A stretch of DNA of 64,000 nt, taken from assembly GCF_003003035.1 (NCBI RefSeq), contig NZ_PVTS01000015.1:1-64000 (forward strand). The letters are read 5' to 3'. Each line of letters starts with the position of its first letter. Position 1 is the stretch's first letter. Source of the stretch: Marinilabilia salmonicolor (lineage in GTDB: Bacteria; Bacteroidota; Bacteroidia; Bacteroidales; Marinilabiliaceae). Below are positions 36,723 through 46,274 of the stretch, in pieces. The notes under the pieces are model-generated. The model made no database searches, was not told where the DNA came from, and worked only from the letters and a program-made list of their open reading frames with translations. The position numbers and the translations under genes were made by a program.

Positions 36723-37712
36723 ATGGGAAAAGTGCGCAAATTTGTTTTACTCTTATTTATTATCTGGCAAGGACTCTCTACAGGGCTCTTGTCACAACAG
36801 AGTGCGCTCTTAACTCAATATATGGATAATCCGCTTTTGCTCAACCCTGCATTTGCCGGCAACCGAAATTCTCTGGCTGTGGATGTTCTTTCCCGGCAGC
36901 AATGGGTTGGCATCGAAGGAGCACCGGCATCCTATTACGCAGGCATACACCTTCCGTTCAACCACTCTTCTGCCAGTGCCGGAGCAACCATTCTCAGCGA
37001 ACACACCGGCCCCCTGATGTACAACAAACTCACACTTGACTACGGTTATCTTTTAAGAACCTCGCGCCGCTCTTTTCTTTCATTGGGCCTCCGTGCCGGG
37101 GTAGATCATTTCAATCTCAACTACGGCCAGTTGCCGGTAATTGACTTCAATGACCCGGAATTTTCCGGAAATATGGAGAATCAGGTCCGACCCTCATTTG
37201 GTGCCGGGCTCGTTTATATCAGACCATCCCTATATCTGTCAGCCTCGCTGCCGCATTTTTCATTTGCCTCCGTTCCGTGGGCTTCCGAAGAAGCCTCTGA
37301 ATTTGAAACCTACTACAACCTCCTCTTCACCGCAGGATACCACATTCCCCTTACCCGGGATCTCAATCTCAAGCTTGCCGGTATGCATTGTATGGTTCCG
37401 GACGGAATATCCTCCACCGATATCAGTCTGATGATCAGTCACGAAGAGGGCTTTCGGGGTGGGGTCACTCACAGGCTGCAGCAAGCTTTCGGCATTATCC
37501 TGGGGATGCAGGTGACAGATGAAATAGGGGTAACCTACTCTTACGAGCTTCCTGTGGCTATGGATCCCATCGTGAAAAGAGGAATTCATGAGCTCTCCCT
37601 CTCCTTCGACTTTACCAAACACATCATTCCCAACAGAAACAGGCGTTTCCTGCATCGAAAGAAAAAAGAGAAAGAACAGGACGAAGAGATGAATTCCATC
37701 CGTTACTTCTGA
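36723..37712 (+). CDS. PorP/SprF-family membrane protein, third cassette
   Basis: This 329-residue outer-membrane protein has a signal peptide ending GLLSQ. The canonical family opening reads ALLTQYMDNPLLLNPAFAGNRN, then LSRQQWVGIEGAPASYYAGIHLPF. The barrel continues (AGATILSEHTGPLMYNKL, LSLGLRAGVDHFNLNYGQL) and ends HELSLSFDF, followed by a highly basic tail. It is closer to the 24483 protein than to the 34276 one. It presumably anchors the small type-B protein encoded just upstream. The trehalose/glycogen operon begins 71 bases later on the same strand, so run-on transcription is possible; no terminator is seen between them. Confidence 0.93.
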   Translation: MGKVRKFVLLLFIIWQGLSTGLLSQQSALLTQYMDNPLLLNPAFAGNRNSLAVDVLSRQQWVGIEGAPASYYAGIHLPFNHSSASAGATILSEHTGPLMYNKLTLDYGYLLRTSRRSFLSLGLRAGVDHFNLNYGQLPVIDFNDPEFSGNMENQVRPSFGAGLVYIRPSLYLSASLPHFSFASVPWASEEASEFETYYNLLFTAGYHIPLTRDLNLKLAGMHCMVPDGISSTDISLMISHEEGFRGGVTHRLQQAFGIILGMQVTDEIGVTYSYELPVAMDPIVKRGIHELSLSFDFTKHIIPNRNRRFLHRKKKEKEQDEEMNSIRYF

Positions 37713-37783
37713 TTTTAACCTGATTTACTATTGATAATGCCCGTATTTTAATGTAATATGGCTACTAAAACATCAGGGATATT

Positions 37784-39913
37784 ATGTCAGAAAAACAAAC
37801 AGCATGGCCGGGCAAACCATATCCGTTGGGAGCCATATACGACGGAGAAGGTGTAAACTTTGCCCTCTTCTCAGACAATGCACACGGAGTGGAACTTTGT
37901 CTGTTCGACGAGCAAGGAAAAGAGACCCGTATTAAAGTCAATGAAAGAACACATAATCACTGGCACATCTATCTGCCTGGAATAAAACCGGGTCAACGAT
38001 ACGGTTACCGGGTTCAAGGCCCCTACGAACCCGGAAGGGGAGTTCGCTTCAATGCCTCAAAGCTGCTTTTAGACCCTTATGCCAAAGCCATTGACGGCAC
38101 CATCGAATGGAACGAAGCGCTTTACGGCTATAATGTTGGAGCTGAAGAAGAGGATCTATCCTTTAATGATGCCGACAGTGCCCCTTTCGTTCCCAAATGT
38201 GTGGTAATTGAAGACACCTTTGACTGGAACGGAGACAGGCGGCTGGACACTCCCCAGCACGAAACCATTATTTATGAAATGCATGTCAAAGGTTTTACCA
38301 AACTGGCTTCCGACATCCCGGAAAATCTGCAGGGAACTTATGCCGGTCTGGCTCACCCAAAAAGCATTGAATACCTGAGAAATCTCGGAGTTAATGCCGT
38401 TGAGCTCATGCCGGTTCATCAGTTTGTTTCCGATCACCGGTTGCAGGAAATGGGACTGAACAATTACTGGGGGTACAACACCATCGGATTCTTTGCTCCT
38501 GATGTTCGCTATGCATCTGCCGGAACCAATGGCAATCAGGTGACAGAGTTCAAACAGATGGTCAAAGATCTCCACAAAGCAGGAATAGAAGTCATACTCG
38601 ACGTGGTTTACAACCATACCGCAGAGGGCAATCATATGGGGCCCACCCTCAGCTTTCGGGGAATAGACAACCAGGCATATTACCGGCTTTCGGAAGAAGA
38701 TCCCCGTTATTGCGTGGATTACACAGGAACCGGAAACACCCTGAATACCGTACATCCAACCATCCTGCGTCTCATCATGGACAGCCTGCGCTATTGGGTT
38801 ACCGAAATGCATGTGGATGGATTCCGTTTTGATCTGGCACCGGTTCTGGCACGCGAATTCGACGATGTGGATAAATGGGGCTCTTTCTTTGATGTACTAC
38901 ACCAGGATCCGGTGCTGTCGCAGGTGAAGCTGATTGCCGAACCATGGGATCTGGGCGAAGACGGATTTCAGGTGGGCAATTTCCCGGCCGGATGGATGGA
39001 GTGGAATGCCAAATACCGCGACTGCATGCGAGAATTCTGGAAAGGAGATGATGAAATGCTACCTGAATTTGCCAACCGCCTAACCGGAAGTTCCGACCTT
39101 TACTTCGACAACTGGCGGACACCAACCGCAAGCATCAACTTCATTACGGCACATGATGGTTTCACGCTTCTCGACCTTGTATCGTACAATCAGAAACACA
39201 ACGAAGCCAACGGAGAGGATAACAATGACGGAGAAGACCATAACAGATCATGGAACCACGGCGCAGAAGGCCCTACCGATGATGAAGGAATCAACCGACT
39301 CAGAAAACAGCAGGTTCGCAACTTCCTGTCCACCCTGTTCCTTTCGCAGGGTGTCCCCATGCTGGTTTCAGGAGATGAACTGGGCCGTACGCAACAGGGA
39401 AACAACAACGCCTATTGTCAGGATAATGAAATATCGTGGATCAACTGGCCTCATAAAGATGCTCAGTTGATCGATTTCACCTCAAAACTCATCCATTTTC
39501 GAAAAAAACACCCGGCCTTCTGCAGGCGCAAGTGGTTTAAATATCAACCCATCAAAGGAAAAGACGTCACCGATATCGAATGGTTTACCATCGGGGGCGA
39601 AGAGATGAGCGAAGAGCACTGGAACTCCTCTTTTGCCAAATCACTGGGCGTCTTTTTATCAGGTCATGGTATAAGATCTGTATCTCCCACAGGAGAACCG
39701 GAGATGGATGACAGTTTCTACATCATGTTTAACTCCTACCATGAATCCCTGCCATTCAAACTACCTGATGAAAAGTGGGGAAAGAAATGGAAAAAAATCA
39801 TGGATACCTTTGACTCCTCATTCGATGAAAACGGAATCGGAGAATCGGTGCCGGCTGCACAGGACATTGAGATACAGGGAAGATCCGTTGTATTATTGAA
39901 GGAAGAAAAATAA
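37784..39913 (+). CDS. glgX: glycogen debranching enzyme (GH13 isoamylase type)
   Basis: The 709-residue enzyme starts with an early-set CBM48 domain (about 8-110; PYPLGAIYDGEGVNFALFSDNA) followed by a GH13_11-type barrel. The catalytic trio is present: D350 in GFRFDLAPVLA, E386 in LIAEPWDLG and D458 in TAHDGFTL. NHTAEGNHMGP and YNQKHNEANGE are typical of GlgX/TreX. It cuts alpha-1,6 branches of glycogen or limit dextrin. Its neighbours use the linear chains released: TreZ starts 17 bases later, and the TreY-MalQ fusion follows. TreX-TreZ-TreY is the known trehalose-from-glycogen route, so the TreX-like role in that route is the likely one here. Confidence 0.95.
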   Translation: MSEKQTAWPGKPYPLGAIYDGEGVNFALFSDNAHGVELCLFDEQGKETRIKVNERTHNHWHIYLPGIKPGQRYGYRVQGPYEPGRGVRFNASKLLLDPYAKAIDGTIEWNEALYGYNVGAEEEDLSFNDADSAPFVPKCVVIEDTFDWNGDRRLDTPQHETIIYEMHVKGFTKLASDIPENLQGTYAGLAHPKSIEYLRNLGVNAVELMPVHQFVSDHRLQEMGLNNYWGYNTIGFFAPDVRYASAGTNGNQVTEFKQMVKDLHKAGIEVILDVVYNHTAEGNHMGPTLSFRGIDNQAYYRLSEEDPRYCVDYTGTGNTLNTVHPTILRLIMDSLRYWVTEMHVDGFRFDLAPVLAREFDDVDKWGSFFDVLHQDPVLSQVKLIAEPWDLGEDGFQVGNFPAGWMEWNAKYRDCMREFWKGDDEMLPEFANRLTGSSDLYFDNWRTPTASINFITAHDGFTLLDLVSYNQKHNEANGEDNNDGEDHNRSWNHGAEGPTDDEGINRLRKQQVRNFLSTLFLSQGVPMLVSGDELGRTQQGNNNAYCQDNEISWINWPHKDAQLIDFTSKLIHFRKKHPAFCRRKWFKYQPIKGKDVTDIEWFTIGGEEMSEEHWNSSFAKSLGVFLSGHGIRSVSPTGEPEMDDSFYIMFNSYHESLPFKLPDEKWGKKWKKIMDTFDSSFDENGIGESVPAAQDIEIQGRSVVLLKEEK

Positions 39914-39930
39914 TCCAAACCGGCCAGTCT

Positions 39931-41748
39931 ATGACCATCAAACAATTCAGCCAACGACCGGGAATAAGCATAAACCGGGACAGCAAAACAGCATCAGCCC
40001 TGGTATGGGCGCCTTTTGCCAAAACAGTTGCCCTCGAAATAAATTCCACCAAAAAGATTGGATTGTCTCAAAGCACCGGCGGATACTGGGAGGGACATGA
40101 CCTCCCTCTCTCCCCTGGCGATCGTTACCGCTGTGTAATTGATGACGAAGCATTACCCGATCCTGCTTCGCTCTCACAGCCCGCTGGAGTTCACGCCCCG
40201 TCAGAAATCATTGACCTTTACCAACATCCCTGGGATGACCAAAACTGGTCCGGCATCAGACCAGAAAAACTCATCATCTACGAATTACATGTGGGTACCT
40301 TCAGCCAGGAAGGTACTTTCTCCGAAATAATACCCCACCTGAACAGGCTCCGGGAGCTGGGCATTAACGCCATTGAACTAATGCCTGTTGCACAGTTTCC
40401 GGGAATCCGAAATTGGGGATACGATGGCGTCTTTCCCTACGCTGTCCAAAACTCATACGGTGGAGCCGGAATGCTGCAACTCCTGGTAGATGAATGCCAC
40501 AAACAGGGGATTGCCGTAATTCTGGATGTGGTGTACAACCACCTGGGACCGGAAGGAAACTATTTGAATAAATTCGGCCCATATTTTACATCAAAATACA
40601 AAACACCATGGGGAGATGCAATCAATTTTGATGATGCCTTCAGCGATGGAGTACGCCACTTTTTCCTGGAAAATGCAATGATGTGGTTACGCGACTTTCA
40701 CATAGACGGGCTCCGCCTGGATGCAGTCCATGCCATCAAGGATTTTGGGGCACGACATTTCCTGGCTGAATTAAAACAAAAGGTGGAAGAACTAAACGCA
40801 GAATATCATCGCAATCATTTTCTCATTGCCGAATGCGACCTCAACGATGTCCGATACATCAATCCTTTCGACAAAGGGGGATACAATCTTGATGCCCAGT
40901 GGTGCGATGAATTCCACCATGCCCTTCATGCCCTCACAACCGGAGAGAAAAACGGATATTACAGCGACTTTGGCGGAACCGGACCTTTGGAAAAGTCCTA
41001 CAATCATGCCTTTGTTTATGATGGCATCTACTCCCCGCATCGCAAGAAAATATTTGGCAGCAGTACCGAAAGCCAGCCGGGCTGCAAGTTTGTGGTTTTT
41101 GCCCAAAACCATGACCAGACGGGCAACCGAATGCTGGGCGACAGGCTCAGCCAACTGGTCAGTTTTGAAATGCAGAAAGTTATTGCCGCTGCTTACATCC
41201 TGTCTCCCTTTACTCCGATGCTCTTTATGGGCGAAGAATACGGTGAACATAATCCGTTTCTTTATTTTGTAAATCATTCTGATCCAAAGCTGATTCGAAA
41301 TGTTCAGAATGGACGTAAGAAAGAGTTTAAGGATTTTATGACCGATCAAGAGCCTCCTGATCCACAATCTGAAGAGACTTTCAAAAACTCAAGACTCACA
41401 TCTCCGGAAAAATGGAACAGCGCACAACAAAAACTTTATGACTGGTACCGCTTTTTAATCCGTTTACGCAAGGAGCAGCCCTTTTGGCAGGAGGACCCCC
41501 GAAAACATTTCAAGGCCGAAACCATCGGCAGCAAACTCATAAGGCTGACTTATCAAAATGCAGCAACAACCCTGATATGCCTCGGGAACTTTGGCAAGGA
41601 AGCAGAATCGGTCCGACAGTCCGGGAAAATCCTCGAAAGTTCAGCATCGGAAAAACATGGAGGACCTGCCAAATCCTCCGAATTGCAAGCTGACTCCGGC
41701 AGCTTAAACCTGCCATCCGAATCATTTACCATCATTTTAATCTCCTGA
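39931..41748 (+). CDS. treZ: malto-oligosyltrehalose trehalohydrolase
   Basis: The 605-residue GH13_10 enzyme has an N-terminal carbohydrate-binding-like domain (about 8-85), a catalytic barrel (about 95-520) and a C-terminal beta domain. Catalytic residues are D264 in GLRLDAVHAIKD, E301 in LIAECDLND and D395 in AQNHDQTGNR. MPVAQFPGIRNWGYDGVFPYA and YNHLGPEGNYL are highly typical of TreZ. It releases trehalose from the end of maltooligosyl-trehalose made by TreY. The TreY-containing gene follows after 20 bases, and GlgX precedes it, so the three form one unit for converting glycogen to trehalose, a compatible solute. Confidence 0.96.
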   Translation: MTIKQFSQRPGISINRDSKTASALVWAPFAKTVALEINSTKKIGLSQSTGGYWEGHDLPLSPGDRYRCVIDDEALPDPASLSQPAGVHAPSEIIDLYQHPWDDQNWSGIRPEKLIIYELHVGTFSQEGTFSEIIPHLNRLRELGINAIELMPVAQFPGIRNWGYDGVFPYAVQNSYGGAGMLQLLVDECHKQGIAVILDVVYNHLGPEGNYLNKFGPYFTSKYKTPWGDAINFDDAFSDGVRHFFLENAMMWLRDFHIDGLRLDAVHAIKDFGARHFLAELKQKVEELNAEYHRNHFLIAECDLNDVRYINPFDKGGYNLDAQWCDEFHHALHALTTGEKNGYYSDFGGTGPLEKSYNHAFVYDGIYSPHRKKIFGSSTESQPGCKFVVFAQNHDQTGNRMLGDRLSQLVSFEMQKVIAAAYILSPFTPMLFMGEEYGEHNPFLYFVNHSDPKLIRNVQNGRKKEFKDFMTDQEPPDPQSEETFKNSRLTSPEKWNSAQQKLYDWYRFLIRLRKEQPFWQEDPRKHFKAETIGSKLIRLTYQNAATTLICLGNFGKEAESVRQSGKILESSASEKHGGPAKSSELQADSGSLNLPSESFTIILIS

Positions 41749-41768
41749 CACCATTCAAGTTAACAACT

Positions 41769-44700
41769 ATGTACAATCCCGTTTCCACATACAGACTTCA
41801 GTTCAACAAAACTTTCACCTTTGAGGATGCCCGCTTACAGGCAGATTATTTTCACCTGCTGGGCGTCGGAACCATTTATGCGAGTCCGGTGTTTGAAGCA
41901 ACTCCGGGAAGTACGCATGGATATGACGTAACCAATCCTCATGGAATCAATCCGGAAATAGGCACAGAGGAGCAACTCAGGAAGCTATCCGGAAGCCTGG
42001 AAAACAAAAGAATCGGGTGGCTGCAGGACATCGTCCCCAATCACATGGCCTTTAACAGCCACAATAAATGGTTGGCGGATGTTCTGGAAAAGGGAAAAGA
42101 CTCCGAGTTCGCCTCTATATTCGATATTGACAGACAGCATCAGGATTACCGAAATAAACTGATGGTGCCATTTCTGGGTAACGACACCGAACAGGTCATT
42201 GAAAATAAAGAACTCAGACTGGTTTTCCTCAATGGTAATTTTGCACTCGATTATCACGGAAACTCATGGCCTTTGAGATTTGAGTCGTTCCTCTGGATTA
42301 TGGAGCAGTCGCCCAAAACACCCCCTGCGAAACTTTCATTACTGTGGAATCAGTATCGTCCCGAAGAGAAGTCTCCGGACTACCTTTTCCTCAATGGCGA
42401 ATGGGAACGAATGAAGGAACAACTGAAAGACCTGGCCTTTCGGAACTCCGATGTATCGGATTTTATGGATCAATTAACGACCCACATTTCTGAAAACCCT
42501 GATTTAATCAGCCTCCTGCACAACAATCAGCATTACCGTCTGATTTGCTGGAAAGAAACCGAACACACCATCAATTACCGCCGGTTTTTCACAGTAAATG
42601 ACCTCATCTGCCTTCGCATGGAAGATGAAGAGGTATTCAAGCGTTATCACCGGGAAATATACCGGCTTGTAGCCAATCACACGTTTAAAGGATTACGAAT
42701 TGATCACATCGATGGACTCAGAAATCCCACAGATTACCTTGCCCGGCTTAGAAAACTTACGGGCCAGGGGTGCTACCTGACTGTAGAGAAGATACTGGAA
42801 GCTCAGGAAGAATTACCTTCCCATTGGCAGGTGCAGGGCACAACCGGTTACGATTTTCTGGGACTGGTCAATCAGCTTTTCACTCGTCGTAAAGGAATGG
42901 AGCCGTTAAAAAACCTTTACTACAACATTTCGTCTGATGAGCTACCACTAACGGATCTTATTTACGAGTCTAAGAAATTGATTCTTAATAAACGTATGAG
43001 CGGAGAGTTGGAAAATCTCACATCCTTGTTCTTCCGTTTGCGGATTACCGATAAAAAAGTTCCTCACGAAGATTTAAAGAATGCCATCAGGGAAGTCCTG
43101 CTGGCCTTTCCGGTCTATCGCTTGTATCCTGAGACCCTCCCATTGACGGGGCAGGAAAGAAAGATGATGAAACAGACATTAACAGAGGCTCTTTCAAGAA
43201 ATGACAGCCTCGAACCACTTATGCCACTCTTTGAGGAACTCTTTTTCAACGACCGGCGAATAAAAGGAGACCGGGATGACCGAATTCTTAATTTTTTGAG
43301 CCGTCTGATGCAACTGGCAGGACCGCTGATGGCAAAAGGCGTTGAAGACACAGCCATGTACCGCTATTCCTGCTTCATTGCACACAACGAAGTTGGCGAT
43401 ACACCCCAAACAGAAGGCTTAACTTTTGAGAATTTTCATCAGTCCATGACCAACAGGCAGAAAAAGTGGCCACTGACACTGAATACAACCTCCACACATG
43501 ACACCAAACGTGGCGAAGATGTAAGAGCGCGATTAAACATCATCAGTGAATTTGCAGAAGAATGGGAAGAGAACATCCGGCATTGGAGAAATATCAATCA
43601 AAGTTTCAGGAGAAAAGTCAATAACCGAACCGCTCCTTCACCAGAAGAAGAATATTTCATTTATCAAACTTTAACGGGTATATTCCCATTCGACGAAAAC
43701 ACAGATAAAATCTTTATCCAACGCATTACCGAATACCTTCAAAAAGCATTACGGGAAGCCAAGGTAAATTCGGCCTGGAATGCACCAAATACTGAATGGG
43801 AAGAGGCAGTTAGCCTGTTTATCCAACGAATTCTCAATCCGGAACATGATTTCCTTAACTCCTTTCTGCCTTTTTTCAGAAAAACAGCTCATTACGGAAT
43901 CTTTAACAGCTTATCGCAGCTTACACTGAAATGCACCTGCCCGGGAATTCCCGACATATACAGAGGCACGGAGATGTGGGATCTGACACTTGTAGATCCG
44001 GACAACCGGAGACCGCTCAACTTCCCGGAGCTACACCGAACACTCAAAAATCTGAAAGAACATTATTCATTAAGCCCTGCGAAGCTTTTCCCGTCGTTGC
44101 TCAACAACCGGCAGAACGGACACATCAAACTATGGCTAACCCACAGATTGCTGCGATACCGAAAAGAGAACCAGGCTCTTTTCACTTCCGGAGAATACCT
44201 CTCATTGAAGGTAAAAGGAATACACAAACACAAGATTCTTGCCTTTGCCCGCCATCACAAAGAAAAATGGCACCTGACCATACTTCCTTTTTACTTCTCT
44301 TCTTTAAGTGAGAGTAACCAACTCATCTGCCCGAATGAGATAGATTGGAAAAATACAAGAATTGTAATGCCTGAGAAGTCCCCTTCCGACTGGATAAATG
44401 TCTTCACAGGGCGTCCATACTCCACAAGCAGAGATATTTCGGTATCTGAAATATTTGAAATGGCACCTGTGGGTATTCTGCATGCCGATGCCGGCCGAAA
44501 GTCACGCTCAGCCGGGGTACTAATGCACATCACCTCTCTGCCGGGCAGGTTTGGATCAGGAGATTTTGGGCCTGAAGCTTTTCGCTTTGTAGATTTCCTG
44601 AAGGAATCAGGACACTCCTGCTGGCAGGTTTTACCCTTTACACAGACCACTTCATCCAATGAATGGTCTCCATACGCATCTCCATCAGCCTTTGCAGGCA

Positions 44701-45998
44701 ATATATTACTGATAAGTCCGAGAAAACTTGCCGAAGAATCTCTTATCAGCAAAAAAGAACTGAAAGAAAATGAACATTCCCTTTCGGAAAAGGCGGATTT
44801 TAATAGAGCACTTGCCATCAGAGAAGAACTGACCCGCTCAGCTTACGAGAACTTTATTACCCATTGCAGCGCACCTCAACGTAAACAGTTTGAAACCTTT
44901 TGTACCAAAGAAAGCAGCTGGCTCAATGATTATGCTCTTTTTACCATTCTCAAAAAGAAATTCAACAATGCTTCATGGAACAATTGGCCAAAAGAATTCA
45001 GAGACAGAGATGAATCACATCTGGAAGAGTTTAGCAACCAAAACCACCGTAAACTGGATTTGGAGAAATTTCGCCAGTATCTTTTTAGCATGCAATGGCA
45101 GGAGCTCAGGAAATATGCCAACCATCACGGCATTCGCATCATCGGAGACGTCCCGATATATGTCAGTTTCGACAATGCTGACGTATGGTCGAATCCCCAT
45201 CTATTTAAACTAACCGCCAACAAGACCATGAGTGCAGTGGCCGGTGTCCCCCCTGATTATTTCAGCGAAACAGGCCAGCTGTGGAACATGCCCGTTTACC
45301 AGTGGAAGAACCATGAAAAAGAGCAATTTGACTGGTGGATACGACGCATCAGAAAAAATCTTGACCTTTTTGATATGATCAGGCTGGATCATTTCAGAGG
45401 ATTTGCATCCTACTGGGAAGTTCCCGCAGGTGAAGAAACTGCGGAAAATGGTTCATGGGTAAAAGGTCCGGGAAGAAATTTCCTGAAAATAGTGCAAAAA
45501 AATTTCCCGGCCATGCCTTTTATCGCTGAAGATCTGGGTGAGATAAATGAAGACGTTTATCGCTTACGGGATGATTTCAAGCTACCCGGCATGCAGGTCC
45601 TCCAATTCTCTTTTGGAGATGACACCCCCGACTCGGTTCATTCGCCACACAACCACCAGGAAAACAGCTTCGTTTACACAGGAACACACGACAACAACAC
45701 CGCCAGAGGCTGGTTTCGCGAAGAAGCCGGCAAACCTGTAAAAAAAAGGCTGAAGCTTTATACCGGAAATAAGGTAAAGTCATCCAACGTCCATAAGGTC
45801 CTCACACGTCTTGCCTGGGCCTCCCAATCACGACTGGCAATCATCCCGGTTCAGGATCTCCTGGGCAGGGGAACCGAGGCTCAAATGAACCGTCCGGCGG
45901 TGGCCAAAGGAAATTGGACCTGGCGCCTGAAAACCATGGATGAGTTAAAGGAAATTGCCGGAGAAATCAGAGAGTTACTAAACTTGTTTGCAAGATAG
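41769..45998 (+). CDS. TreY-MalQ fusion: maltooligosyl-trehalose synthase / 4-alpha-glucanotransferase
   Basis: One uninterrupted frame of 1409 residues joins two complete enzymes. Residues 1 to about 905 are TreY (GH13_26), which turns the reducing end of a maltooligosaccharide into a trehalose unit. It begins STYRLQFNKTFTFEDA and has D312 in GLRIDHIDGLRNP, E340 in LTVEKILEA and D578 in TSTHDTKRGEDVRAR. From about 910 the sequence is MalQ (GH77): GVLMHITSLPGRFGSGDFGPEA, then D1207 in RLDHFRGFASYWEVPAGE, E1254 in FIAEDLGEI and D1308 in YTGTHDNNTARGW. MalQ would remodel short maltodextrins into longer ones that TreY can use again. A short linker (about 890-910) joins them. Fusions of this kind are, as I recall, known from some other Bacteroidota. 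Confidence 0.95.
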   Translation: MYNPVSTYRLQFNKTFTFEDARLQADYFHLLGVGTIYASPVFEATPGSTHGYDVTNPHGINPEIGTEEQLRKLSGSLENKRIGWLQDIVPNHMAFNSHNKWLADVLEKGKDSEFASIFDIDRQHQDYRNKLMVPFLGNDTEQVIENKELRLVFLNGNFALDYHGNSWPLRFESFLWIMEQSPKTPPAKLSLLWNQYRPEEKSPDYLFLNGEWERMKEQLKDLAFRNSDVSDFMDQLTTHISENPDLISLLHNNQHYRLICWKETEHTINYRRFFTVNDLICLRMEDEEVFKRYHREIYRLVANHTFKGLRIDHIDGLRNPTDYLARLRKLTGQGCYLTVEKILEAQEELPSHWQVQGTTGYDFLGLVNQLFTRRKGMEPLKNLYYNISSDELPLTDLIYESKKLILNKRMSGELENLTSLFFRLRITDKKVPHEDLKNAIREVLLAFPVYRLYPETLPLTGQERKMMKQTLTEALSRNDSLEPLMPLFEELFFNDRRIKGDRDDRILNFLSRLMQLAGPLMAKGVEDTAMYRYSCFIAHNEVGDTPQTEGLTFENFHQSMTNRQKKWPLTLNTTSTHDTKRGEDVRARLNIISEFAEEWEENIRHWRNINQSFRRKVNNRTAPSPEEEYFIYQTLTGIFPFDENTDKIFIQRITEYLQKALREAKVNSAWNAPNTEWEEAVSLFIQRILNPEHDFLNSFLPFFRKTAHYGIFNSLSQLTLKCTCPGIPDIYRGTEMWDLTLVDPDNRRPLNFPELHRTLKNLKEHYSLSPAKLFPSLLNNRQNGHIKLWLTHRLLRYRKENQALFTSGEYLSLKVKGIHKHKILAFARHHKEKWHLTILPFYFSSLSESNQLICPNEIDWKNTRIVMPEKSPSDWINVFTGRPYSTSRDISVSEIFEMAPVGILHADAGRKSRSAGVLMHITSLPGRFGSGDFGPEAFRFVDFLKESGHSCWQVLPFTQTTSSNEWSPYASPSAFAGNILLISPRKLAEESLISKKELKENEHSLSEKADFNRALAIREELTRSAYENFITHCSAPQRKQFETFCTKESSWLNDYALFTILKKKFNNASWNNWPKEFRDRDESHLEEFSNQNHRKLDLEKFRQYLFSMQWQELRKYANHHGIRIIGDVPIYVSFDNADVWSNPHLFKLTANKTMSAVAGVPPDYFSETGQLWNMPVYQWKNHEKEQFDWWIRRIRKNLDLFDMIRLDHFRGFASYWEVPAGEETAENGSWVKGPGRNFLKIVQKNFPAMPFIAEDLGEINEDVYRLRDDFKLPGMQVLQFSFGDDTPDSVHSPHNHQENSFVYTGTHDNNTARGWFREEAGKPVKKRLKLYTGNKVKSSNVHKVLTRLAWASQSRLAIIPVQDLLGRGTEAQMNRPAVAKGNWTWRLKTMDELKEIAGEIRELLNLFAR

Positions 45999-46219
45999 AG
46001 TGAAACTTTTTAAAGCATCCCTCCGTTCAGTAGATTGTTAGATTTTTAGAAATTAGAAAAGCCGTATGACATAGACATTATGAATTTTATCAGAAAATCA
46101 TTTGCCCCAAAAGGCCTGCTTTTCAGATGCTTGAAACACATTAAGACTTAAGTTCATGGTGACGTCTGTATGTTTAAAGATTGCATAAACGTTATTTTAA
46201 ACTACAACGAAAGTTAACG

Positions 46220-46227
46220 TACTTTTG
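46220..46227 (+). promoter_or_regulatory. probable -7 box for the histidine kinase gene
   Basis: TACTTTTG fits TAnnTTTG 48 bases before the start codon; the -33 zone is only T-rich. The rest of 45999-46274 holds nothing recognisable. Confidence 0.4.
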
Positions 46228-46274
46228 TCTGCTAATAAATTTGGAATTAATTATTTACCACGCAACTTCACTGC

